From Bacteroidales bacterium (lineage in GTDB: Bacteria; Bacteroidota; Bacteroidia; Bacteroidales; JAFGXI01): a DNA stretch of 35,623 nucleotides. A program made the position numbers and the translations under genes. Positions within the stretch are counted from its first letter, which is position 1. The number at the start of each line of letters is the position of its first letter. Positions 1 to 7,607 of this stretch are shown in pieces. The stretch is from NCBI GenBank assembly GCA_030627705.1, contig DAOVTE010000005.1, positions 1 to 35,623 on the forward strand. Reading direction: 5' to 3'. Under the pieces are notes generated by a model. The model was given only the letters and a program-made list of their open reading frames with translations, was not told the origin of the DNA and did no database searches.

Positions 1-54
1 ATTTTACAATGTTACGACAGCTTGTCCTAAAAATAGCTTTTTTTTGATTTATTT

Positions 55-130
55 GTCTTTTCGACCGCAGCGGAGAAATCTGTTAAATAGAGCTTTGTAG
101 CATGAGATGCCTCGACAAGCTCGACATGAC
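55..130. repeat. Imperfect palindromic interspersed repeat (TTTCGACCGCAGCGGAGAAATCT ... AGATGCCTCGACAAGCTCGACATGACA)
   Basis: The arms are imperfectly reverse-complementary. Resembles the 'TTTCGACcgaagcGGAGAAATCT' intergenic repeats I associate with Bacteroidota genomes. Confidence 0.55.
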
Positions 131-217
131 ATTGTTTTTTTTACATCATACTCATCGCTACCGCAAGAATCCTTTCGTGTGGGTTCTTAGATATTTATTG
201 CTACTAACTTGTGATAA

Positions 218-232
218 AACCCTGACAGGGTT
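218..232. repeat. Perfect 7-bp palindrome AACCCTG-A-CAGGGTT
   Basis: Read directly. Its left half is missing in repeat copy 2. Confidence 0.7.
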
Positions 233-294
233 GTTGCTTTGTACAAACCACTAGATTCGTGCAGTAACAGGACTGAGGTTTTTCCCTTGTAACG

Positions 295-337
295 CGAACA
301 TTCCTGTTCACCATAGAAATACTAACAAGAATGTTCG
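295..337. repeat. Hairpin CGAACATTCcTGTT / AACAaGAATGTTCG (copy 1)
   Basis: 9 + 4 bp stem with one mismatch and a 15-nt loop. The stem is identical in copy 2. Confidence 0.75.
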
Positions 338-469
338 TTTTACAACTTACCTACAAAGGCGTGCATTCAGTTTTTAATATTTGTATTACCTGGTTTCCTT
401 CATACTAGAGAACAATAAATCCTGTAAGGATTACACGTTTATAAAAATAACCTTTTAAAAAGTTTTCTG

Positions 470-487
470 CGACCCCTTTTGGGGTCG
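470..487. repeat. Perfect hairpin CGACCCC-TTTT-GGGGTCG
   Basis: 7-bp perfect stem, 4-nt loop. No CDS ends nearby, so terminator function is not assigned. Confidence 0.6.
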
Positions 488-600
488 AACTACATAGGTT
501 TTGTTCTTTTTATAAATGAGGCAGCAGAAGTTCATTTAACCTTAATCAGCCTGCCATAAAAAGAGTTGAAGCGGAGACGAAGAACGAACCGGAATCTTCA

Positions 601-690
601 TAACCGAAATATTTGCACAAATTTTACGATTGTAACCGAAATATTTGCACAAATTTTACGATTACAATCGAAATATTTATATATTTGTAT
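601..690 (+). repeat. 32-bp tandem repeat, about 2.5-2.8 copies, upstream of the AAA ATPase gene
   Basis: 601-632 taaccgaaatatttgcacaaattttacgattg; 633-664 taaccgaaatatttgcacaaattttacgatta; 665- caatcgaaatatttatatatttgtat (diverged). Confidence 0.85.
680..687 (+). promoter_or_regulatory. Bacteroidota -7 box TATATTTG, 4 nt upstream of the ATG at 692
   Basis: Exact match to TAnnTTTG. Confidence 0.55.
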
Positions 691-691
691 T

Positions 692-1822
692 ATGATAAAT
701 CGAATACTATTAAATAATATTAGTCAAAAACTTTTTAAAAACAAAGCAATTATTCTTCTTGGGCCACGACAAGTTGGCAAAACAACTATTTTAAAACAAC
801 TGGCAAAACAAAATAAAAATGTTTTTTGGATAAATGCCGATAATATTGAAGATAGAGAGCTAATGGCTCAACCATCTGCTGCAAGGTTAAAAGCTTTGCT
901 AGGAACTTATAGTATTGTTATAATAGACGAAGCACAAAGAATTAAAGATATAGGTGTTAAATTAAAACTAATTACCGACGAGCTTCAAGATGTTCAGTTA
1001 ATAGCTACAGGCTCTTCTTCATTTGAACTGTCAAACAGTATAAACGAATCGCTTACTGGTCGCAAGTATGAGTATCAAATGCTTCCTTTGTCATTTGACG
1101 AATTAGTTAACAACAGTAATCTTCTTGATGAATTAAAAATGTTAAACCATAGATTAATTTATGGATCTTATCCAGATGTTATTAATAATACAGGCAACGA
1201 AAAAGAGATACTACAACAATTAACAAACAGTTATCTTTATAAAGATATTTTAGAATGGAATAGAATTAAGAAATCCGATAAATTAATAAAATTATTGCAA
1301 GCTATTTCCTTTCAGGTTGGAAATCAAGTATCTTACCACGAATTGGGTCAAATAGTGGGTTTAAATAGCGAAACGGTAGAGTCATATATAAATTTGTTAG
1401 AACAATCTTTTGTAATATTTAGGCTTAGTTCTTTTAGCAGGAATTTAAGAAATGAGTTAAAAAAGTCACATAAGATCTATTTCTACGATAACGGTGTTCG
1501 AAATGCATTAATAGCAAACTATAACCCTATAAATTTACGAAATGATATTGGAGCTTTATGGGAGAATTATTTAATTTCTGAGCGTATTAAATACTGTGAG
1601 TACAATCATATTTATAGCAATAAATATTTTTGGAGAACCCATTCGGGGCAAGAAATTGATTATATCGAAGAACGTGAAGGGAAGCTTTTTGCTTATGAAT
1701 TTAAGTGGAACCCAAATAAAAATATAAAAACACCAATAGCTTTTAAAAAAGCTTATTTTGATTACGAATTTAAGGTTATCAATAAAGAGAATTACGAAAT
1801 ATTTATTTCAGATAACCGTTAA
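692..1822 (+). CDS. AAA ATPase of the DUF4143 family
   Basis: ORF track gives 566-1822, but the first 42 residues are translated tandem repeat. The internal ATG at 692 (MINRILLNNISQKLFKNKAIILLGPRQVGKTT) fits the family. Walker A GPRQVGKTT; Walker B-like SIVIIDEAQ; C-terminal nuclease-like WRTHSGQEIDYIEEREGKLFAYEFKW. Confidence 0.9.
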   Translation: MINRILLNNISQKLFKNKAIILLGPRQVGKTTILKQLAKQNKNVFWINADNIEDRELMAQPSAARLKALLGTYSIVIIDEAQRIKDIGVKLKLITDELQDVQLIATGSSSFELSNSINESLTGRKYEYQMLPLSFDELVNNSNLLDELKMLNHRLIYGSYPDVINNTGNEKEILQQLTNSYLYKDILEWNRIKKSDKLIKLLQAISFQVGNQVSYHELGQIVGLNSETVESYINLLEQSFVIFRLSSFSRNLRNELKKSHKIYFYDNGVRNALIANYNPINLRNDIGALWENYLISERIKYCEYNHIYSNKYFWRTHSGQEIDYIEEREGKLFAYEFKWNPNKNIKTPIAFKKAYFDYEFKVINKENYEIFISDNR

Positions 1823-1836
1823 TATTAATAAACTCA

Positions 1837-2036
1837 TTTTTTTACATCATACTCACCGTTTCCGCACAATCCTTTCGTGTGGGTTCTTAGATATCAGGGT
1901 TGTTGCTTTGCACAAACCACACGGTAACGCGAACATTCCTGTTCGCCATAGAAATACTAACAAGAATGTTCGTTTTACATCTTACCCTCAAAGGCGTGCA
2001 TCTAGTTTTTTATATTTGTACTACCTGGTTTCCCTT
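1837..2036. repeat. Long direct repeat, copy 2 (two internal deletions relative to copy 1)
   Basis: Same block order as 135-400. Lacks about 31 nt containing the left part of AACCCTGACAGGGTT and about 35-40 nt between CAAACCAC and TAACGCG. Confidence 0.85.
1930..1972. repeat. Hairpin CGAACATTCcTGTT / AACAaGAATGTTCG (copy 2)
   Basis: Same stem as 295-337; loop differs by one base. Confidence 0.75.
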
Positions 2037-2223
2037 CGAATATCATGTTTCTATACAATTACACCTAGTAAGTCATAATAGGTCTGGTAAATGTGATTTG
2101 GTAAAATTATTGCGCAAAAATAATGAAATATAAACTATGTGTTAAGATAAATAGCCGTTTTAATGATTTTCAATTTCGCTAAAAGATATTATAGCATTAC
2201 GTATAAACTTATGTAAATTATTA

Positions 2224-2231
2224 TATCTTTG
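2224..2231 (+). promoter_or_regulatory. -7 box TATCTTTG upstream of the outer-membrane protein gene
   Basis: TAnnTTTG match 37 nt upstream of the ATG at 2268. Confidence 0.5.
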
Positions 2232-2267
2232 TTATAGATAATTAATTATTAACCAAAATTTTATAAC

Positions 2268-3848
2268 ATGAAGAAGTTATACATGATTATTGCAACAACC
2301 CTGATAGGTAGTTCTTTATTTGCTGGTGGTATATTAACTAATACTAACCAGAGTGTAGTGTTTACAAGAATGCAAGCCCTTGATGCAACGCTAGGAATTG
2401 AAGCGGTTTATTTTAATCCTGCAGGTTTAACATTACTGCCAAACAATGGCTTTTACCTATCGTTAAGTAATCAAACTTTAGGACAAACTAGAACAATTAC
2501 AAGTGATTATACATATTTGAATAATGGAGAATATATTGGAAACGTTTCAGCCCCATTTTTCCCAGGAGTGTATGCTGCTTATAAAATGGATAAGTTTGTT
2601 TTTTCTGCTGGTTTTAATCCCATTGGTGGTGGTGGTGGTGGTACTTATGACGATGGATTACCATCTTTTGAGTATGGCGTATCTGATTTAGTTCCAGCGC
2701 TTGCATCGCAAGGAGCTCAAGGTTACAAAATGGATGTTTATTTTGAAGGGTCTTCTGCTTGGTTTGGATATCAAGCTAACATATCTTATCAAGTTAATGA
2801 TATGGTTTCAATAGCATTAGGTGCTAGATTTGTTCAAGCAAAAGACACTTATGATGGATACTTGAATGATATTGAACTTAATATGGGTGGTACTTGGACG
2901 CCAGCACACCTTATTATGACAGGAATTGCAACACAAGCTACTGGAGGTGGTGATGGTTTACAGCCATTGGTAGACGGTGGAGCAGGTGGCTTAACCCCTG
3001 AACAGGCGTTGGGTGCTGGTTATATTGATCAAGCAACGCATGATGCTATTGTGGGTGGACTTACAGGTTTAGGAGTAGACCCTTCTGGCTTAACGATTGA
3101 GGAATCCCAGGCTGCTTATTATGGTGCAGCAGCAAAATATACAGGGACTGCTAGTATTCTGCAAAACCAAGAAGCTGTAAGTGAAGCAACAGCATCTGGA
3201 GTTACACCTATTATAAGTGTAAACATTAAGCCTAATGATCAATTCAATTTCTCATTTAAATATGAGCATAATACAAAATTAGACTTTACTTATAACACCG
3301 AAAAAGATTTCACAACAGGATTTTTCCCTGATGGTACACCAGAAACAATGTTCCCTGATGCTACTACATATAGAAAAGATTTGCCTGCTCAAATTGTAGT
3401 CGGGGCAACTTATAAACCTATGGATAAATTATTAATATCTACAGGTTACCATACATATCTTGATAAAAGTGCTGATTGGGCTGGAGAAGAAGACTTGCTT
3501 GATGGTAATTCTTGGGAGTTTGCTTTAGGATTAGAATATAGTCTTTCAGAAAAACTAGCTGCTAGTGCGGGTTGGCTAACTACTAATTCAGGTGTTACTG
3601 AGGCTTATCAGTCTGATCTAAGTCACAGTTTGCCAAGTAATACGTTTGGTGGAGGAATAGAGTATAAAATAAATGAGAAGATTAATATTAATCTTGCAGG
3701 TTCATACACTACCTACACAGTTGGCGAAAAGAATTTTGAAAATGATTTGGCAGGATCTGGGACAATGGTTCCTGTAAAAGAAACATATGATAAACCTATT
3801 TGGATTGTTGCAATTGGTGCTAGTATTAATTTTGGTGCTGTTAAATAA
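2268..3848 (+). CDS. Outer membrane protein transport protein, OMPP1/FadL/TodX-like
   Basis: Signal peptide (MKKLYMIIATTLIGSSLFAGG), SVVFTRMQALDATLGIEAVYFNPAGL motif, beta-barrel-like C-terminus. Confidence 0.85.
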   Translation: MKKLYMIIATTLIGSSLFAGGILTNTNQSVVFTRMQALDATLGIEAVYFNPAGLTLLPNNGFYLSLSNQTLGQTRTITSDYTYLNNGEYIGNVSAPFFPGVYAAYKMDKFVFSAGFNPIGGGGGGTYDDGLPSFEYGVSDLVPALASQGAQGYKMDVYFEGSSAWFGYQANISYQVNDMVSIALGARFVQAKDTYDGYLNDIELNMGGTWTPAHLIMTGIATQATGGGDGLQPLVDGGAGGLTPEQALGAGYIDQATHDAIVGGLTGLGVDPSGLTIEESQAAYYGAAAKYTGTASILQNQEAVSEATASGVTPIISVNIKPNDQFNFSFKYEHNTKLDFTYNTEKDFTTGFFPDGTPETMFPDATTYRKDLPAQIVVGATYKPMDKLLISTGYHTYLDKSADWAGEEDLLDGNSWEFALGLEYSLSEKLAASAGWLTTNSGVTEAYQSDLSHSLPSNTFGGGIEYKINEKININLAGSYTTYTVGEKNFENDLAGSGTMVPVKETYDKPIWIVAIGASINFGAVK

Positions 3849-3909
3849 ATAACATTATATGTTGTCATAAAATAGATTGACAGATTAATAAAAAAACTTT
3901 TAAATATTG

Positions 3910-3937
3910 AACCTCCAAAATATTATTTTTGGAGGTT
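3910..3937 (+). terminator. Intrinsic terminator-like hairpin AACCTCCAAAA...TTTTTGGAGGTT followed by a T-rich tract
   Basis: 11-bp stem then TTCTTTTTCC, downstream of 3848. Confidence 0.75.
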
Positions 3938-4064
3938 TTCTTTTTCCATTGTTTCGTTTAATTTTTCTTTGATTATGCATTTGTTTAGGACAGAATTCCT
4001 CAAAAAAACTAAGAAATGCTCTAAAAAAACAACAAAACTATTTCATTTATAATATAATAAGTAG

Positions 4065-4072
4065 TAATTTTG
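4065..4072 (+). promoter_or_regulatory. -7 box TAATTTTG for rpsA; implies a leader of about 100 nt
   Basis: TAnnTTTG match upstream of the ATG at 4177. Confidence 0.45.
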
Positions 4073-4176
4073 CGGCTCGAGACTAATTAAATGTGCTTAT
4101 TAGATTGTTATTTTATGGAGTTTTCCAAAAAAAATAATTTATTTAGCATTATTGTTTAACCATTATTTAAAATTTA

Positions 4177-6033
4177 ATGACTACAGAAAAAGAAGGTGCA
4201 GTAAAAGAGGAAGTAACCGAAAGCACTGAACAAACACAACCAAAAAGAGAAATTATTAACCAAAACGTAAGCCCAGAAGATTTTGACTGGAGTGCGTATT
4301 CTCAAAAAGAAGTTAGCGATTATTCAAAAGAAGAAAAAGAAGAAATGATGTCGGTTTATGACGGAACTCTTTCTACTATTGACGATAACGAAGTTATTGA
4401 TGGTACAATCGTTCAATTAACAAAAAGAGAAGTTGTAATCAATATTGGCTACAAATCGGAAGGTATTATTGGCGCAGGCGAATTTAGATACAATCCAGAT
4501 TTAAAAGTTGGAGACAAAGTAGAAGTACTTGTTGAAACTAAAGAAGATGCAAACGGACAACTTTTATTATCTCATAAAAAAGCAAGATCGTTACGCTCTT
4601 GGGATAGAGTAAACACAGCTCTTGATACAGAAGAAGTAATAAAAGGATATATAAAATGTCGTACTAAAGGCGGTATGATTGTAGATGTATTTGGAATAGA
4701 ATCATTCTTGCCAGGTTCGCAAATAGACGTTAAGCCTATTCGTGATTACGATATATACGTTGGTAAAACTATGGAATTCAAAGTAGTTAAAATTAACCAC
4801 GAATACAAAAACGTTGTTGTTTCTCATAAAGCTCTTATCGAAGCAGAATTAGAACAACAAAAAGCAGAAATTATTTCTAAATTAGAAAAAGGTCAAGTAC
4901 TAGAAGGTACAGTTAAAAACATCACATCTTACGGTGTATTTATCGATCTTGGTGGAGTTGACGGATTAATTCACATCACAGACTTATCTTGGGGTAGAAT
5001 AAATCACCCAGACGAAATAGTTGAACTAGATACAAAAATTAATGTAGTTATTCTTGATTTTGATGATCAGAAAAAACGTATTGCTTTAGGTCTTAAACAA
5101 TTAACTCCTCACCCATGGGATTCATTAGACGAAAAACTTAACGTTGGAGATAACGTTACAGGTAAAGTTGTTGTTTTAGCAGATTATGGAGCATTTGTAG
5201 AAATAGCTGCTGGCGTAGAAGGTTTAATCCACGTTTCTGAAATGTCTTGGTCGCAACATTTACGTAGCGCACAAGAATTCTTAAAAGTTGGAGATCCTGT
5301 TGATGCACAAGTATTAACACTAGATAGAGAAGAAAGAAAAATGTCTCTAGGTATTAAACAACTTAAACCAGATCCTTGGAATGAGGTTGCAACTAAATAT
5401 GCAGTAGGTTCTAAACATAAAGCAATTGTTAGAAACTTCACAAACTTTGGAGTTTTTGTTGAAATGGAAGAAGGAGTTGATGGATTAGTTCATATATCAG
5501 ATTTATCTTGGACTAAGAAAATTAAACACCCAGCTGAGTTTACAAAAATTGCTGAAGACTTAGAAGTTGTAGTTTTAGAGATTGATGTAGAAAATAGAAG
5601 ATTAAGTCTAGGCCATAAACAATTAGAAGAAAATCCTTGGGATGTATTTGAGGACATTTTCTCTATTGGAGCTATACACGAAGGAACTGTTATTAAGCAA
5701 ACTGAAAAAGGTTCTGTTATTGCTCTTCCTTATGGTGTAGAAGGTTTTGTAACTCCTAAACATTTAGTTAGAGAAGACAAATCTAAAGTAAACGTTGAGG
5801 ACAAACTAGACTTTAAAGTAATAGATTTCTCTAAAGAGGGTAAGAAAATAATTTTATCTCACAGTAGAATTTTTGAAGATATTCAAAGAGAAGCTACAGA
5901 TGGTAAAAAACCTAAATCATCTAAGAGAAGTTCTAAAGCGTCACAAACTAAAGTAGAAAAAACTACTCTTGGTGATGTATCTGCATTAGCAGCTTTAAAA
6001 GAAGAGATGATTAGTTCTGAAAAGAAAAAATAG
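4177..6033 (+). CDS. rpsA: 30S ribosomal protein S1
   Basis: 618 aa with multiple S1 repeats (e.g. VKNITSYGVFIDLGGVDGLIHITDLSW, VVLADYGAFVEIAAGVEGLIHVSEMSW). Confidence 0.97.
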   Translation: MTTEKEGAVKEEVTESTEQTQPKREIINQNVSPEDFDWSAYSQKEVSDYSKEEKEEMMSVYDGTLSTIDDNEVIDGTIVQLTKREVVINIGYKSEGIIGAGEFRYNPDLKVGDKVEVLVETKEDANGQLLLSHKKARSLRSWDRVNTALDTEEVIKGYIKCRTKGGMIVDVFGIESFLPGSQIDVKPIRDYDIYVGKTMEFKVVKINHEYKNVVVSHKALIEAELEQQKAEIISKLEKGQVLEGTVKNITSYGVFIDLGGVDGLIHITDLSWGRINHPDEIVELDTKINVVILDFDDQKKRIALGLKQLTPHPWDSLDEKLNVGDNVTGKVVVLADYGAFVEIAAGVEGLIHVSEMSWSQHLRSAQEFLKVGDPVDAQVLTLDREERKMSLGIKQLKPDPWNEVATKYAVGSKHKAIVRNFTNFGVFVEMEEGVDGLVHISDLSWTKKIKHPAEFTKIAEDLEVVVLEIDVENRRLSLGHKQLEENPWDVFEDIFSIGAIHEGTVIKQTEKGSVIALPYGVEGFVTPKHLVREDKSKVNVEDKLDFKVIDFSKEGKKIILSHSRIFEDIQREATDGKKPKSSKRSSKASQTKVEKTTLGDVSALAALKEEMISSEKKK

Positions 6034-6061
6034 TACCTTGTAAATTTATATTTTAGATATT

Positions 6062-6406
6062 ATGGAATTTAGTTTAAAAAAAGAGGATAATTATACTGTA
6101 GTAAAAGTATTAGTAGAAAAATTAGATACTAATATTGCTCCAACATTAAAATCAGAATTAGTGCTAATCGTAGGAAATGGCGAAAAAAACATAATTCTAG
6201 ATATTAATGATTGTAGATACTGCGACTCATCTGGACTAAGTACCATACTTGTTGCAAATAGACTTGCAAAAAATGCAAATGGAAAATTTGTATTAACAGG
6301 TTTGCAACCAGCAGTAGAAAGATTAATAACTGTTTCGCAATTAGATAGTGTTTTAAACATTGCATATACGTGGGATAGCGCTGTTGGTATGGTTAACGAT
6401 TTATAA
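6062..6406 (+). CDS. STAS-domain anti-sigma factor antagonist
   Basis: DINDCRYCDSSGLSTILVANRLAK matches the SpoIIAA-type D-S-SGL motif. Confidence 0.88.
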   Translation: MEFSLKKEDNYTVVKVLVEKLDTNIAPTLKSELVLIVGNGEKNIILDINDCRYCDSSGLSTILVANRLAKNANGKFVLTGLQPAVERLITVSQLDSVLNIAYTWDSAVGMVNDL

Positions 6407-6428
6407 AATATAATAAACTATTAAAAAG

Positions 6429-6456
6429 ACGCTCAGTAGCATATGTTACTGAGCGT
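6429..6456 (+). terminator. Terminator hairpin ACGCTCAGTA...TACTGAGCGT followed by TTTTTT
   Basis: 10-bp perfect stem plus U-tract after the STAS gene. Confidence 0.85.
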
Positions 6457-6482
6457 TTTTTATTGATATATATGTATTAAAT

Positions 6483-6533
6483 TTTTAAAGACTATAAATT
6501 TGCCACATAAAATATTTAAATTCGTCTTTAAAA
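6483..6533. promoter_or_regulatory. Perfect 10-bp inverted repeat TTTTAAAGAC...GTCTTTAAAA bracketing the sigma-factor promoter
   Basis: Arms 6483-6492 and 6524-6533; the TAAATTTG -7 box (6495-6502) lies between them. Confidence 0.55.
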
Positions 6534-6549
6534 CAGATAATAATAATAA

Positions 6550-7095
6550 TTGAAAGCGAAATACAAGAACATACATCAAGAATTAATAGATAAATGTAGA
6601 ACGGGAAATAGTAAATCTCAATTCGAAATCTATAAATTATACTACAGCGCAATGTATAACACAGCTTTGCGTATGGTAAATGATGAAATGCAAGCCGAGG
6701 ACATTATGCAAGAATCATTTTTGTCGGCTTTTAAGAAAATAGATTCTTATGTTGGAGATGTTAGTTTTGGAGCTTGGTTAAAAAGAATAGTGATAAACAA
6801 ATCGCTAGATTATTTAAAGAGAAGTAAAACAGAATTTGTAGAAATTAAAGATTTTCACAGCAGTATAGTAGAGGAAACAAAAGAAAGAGAATATAATAAA
6901 ACTGACATTGAAATTATATATAAATCAATAAATAAATTAGATGAGAAACAAAAGATAATAGTGTCGCTTTATTTACTAGAAGGTTACGATCATGAAGAAA
7001 TAGCAGATGTTCTAGATTTATCTTACACAAATGCAAGGTCACAATACTCTAGAGCAAAAAAGAAACTTTTACAAATAATACACGAAGATGAATAA
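6550..7095 (+). CDS. RNA polymerase sigma factor, sigma-70/ECF type (TTG start)
   Basis: AEDIMQESFLSAFKKIDSY region 2; KQKIIVSLYLLEGYDHEEIADVLDLSYTNARSQYSRAKKKL region 4. Confidence 0.93.
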   Translation: MKAKYKNIHQELIDKCRTGNSKSQFEIYKLYYSAMYNTALRMVNDEMQAEDIMQESFLSAFKKIDSYVGDVSFGAWLKRIVINKSLDYLKRSKTEFVEIKDFHSSIVEETKEREYNKTDIEIIYKSINKLDEKQKIIVSLYLLEGYDHEEIADVLDLSYTNARSQYSRAKKKLLQIIHEDE

Positions 7096-7573
7096 GATTG
7101 AAGAAATAATAAGAAATAATACTTATGAGTTTAATAGAAGTGAGCCTTCTGAAGATCATTTTGCGAAAATGCAAGAAAAATTAAACAAATTAAATGCAGA
7201 AAACAAAAAACGTAAAAAGTTTAATATTAATTCTTTTTTGAGATACGCATCAATTTTCATATTAATTATATCAACGACTTATTTCGCTGTAACAATTAAC
7301 TCAGCAAAAGCAAGTTGCAATAATATTGCAAGCTATCAAGAAACTCAAGATTACTATAACTTAATGATAAACGAGCAGATTGCTGAATTACAAAAGAGAG
7401 AAATTAAAACAGGCGAGTTAGAGTTAATAAAAAATGAAATATATAAGATTCAAGATCAGTTTGATGAAAATGTAGATGATGTTTGTGAGAATCCTGATAA
7501 CGAACAAGTAATTAACTCAATAGTTCAGAACTATAAATTAAAAGTGAAAGTTATTAATAAAATAACACAATAG
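7088..7573 (+). CDS. Single-pass membrane protein, putative anti-sigma factor
   Basis: 8-nt overlap with the sigma gene; charged N-terminus, one TM segment (YASIFILIISTTYFAVTI), extracytoplasmic coiled-coil-like C-terminus. Confidence 0.65.
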   Translation: MNKIEEIIRNNTYEFNRSEPSEDHFAKMQEKLNKLNAENKKRKKFNINSFLRYASIFILIISTTYFAVTINSAKASCNNIASYQETQDYYNLMINEQIAELQKREIKTGELELIKNEIYKIQDQFDENVDDVCENPDNEQVINSIVQNYKLKVKVINKITQ

Positions 7574-7607
7574 AAAATAATCAACAACACATTAAATAAC
7601 AAGCAAA

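Larger units (their letters stand above)
135..400. repeat. Long direct repeat, copy 1 (full-length form)
   Basis: Starts TTTTTTTACATCATACTCA and ends ACCTGGTTTCC. Near-identical blocks recur at 1837-2036, including TCCTTTCGTGTGGGTTCTTAGATAT, CGCGAACATTCCTGTTC and CATAGAAATACTAACAAGAATGTTCGTTTTACA. Confidence 0.85.

Noticed and set aside
601-690. Possible CRISPR array
   Set aside because: Units are directly abutting 32-bp tandem repeats with no spacers, only ~2.5 copies, and no cas genes.
135-2036. Composite transposon or insertion sequence
   Set aside because: No transposase or integrase ORF, no clear terminal inverted repeats or target-site duplication; retained only as repeat-flanked cargo.
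1758-2133. ORFs 1758-2078 and 1900-2133
   Set aside because: They are translations of repeat copy 2 and the 3' end of the ATPase gene; no start context or family resemblance.
2625-2642. (GGT)6 run in the FadL-like gene as a phase-variable repeat
   Set aside because: Triplet repeat in frame encoding a Gly linker; length change would not switch the gene off.
5184-5441. Minus-strand ORF inside rpsA
   Set aside because: Antisense shadow ORF. The same reasoning applies to 6091-6360, 8030-8242, 8345-8599, 14051-14236, 22587-22820, 23477-23764, 25646-25936, 27254-27619, 30956-31186, 31606-31812 and 32390-32581.
4177-6033. Tandem repeats within rpsA
   Set aside because: These are the expected S1 domains of ribosomal protein S1.
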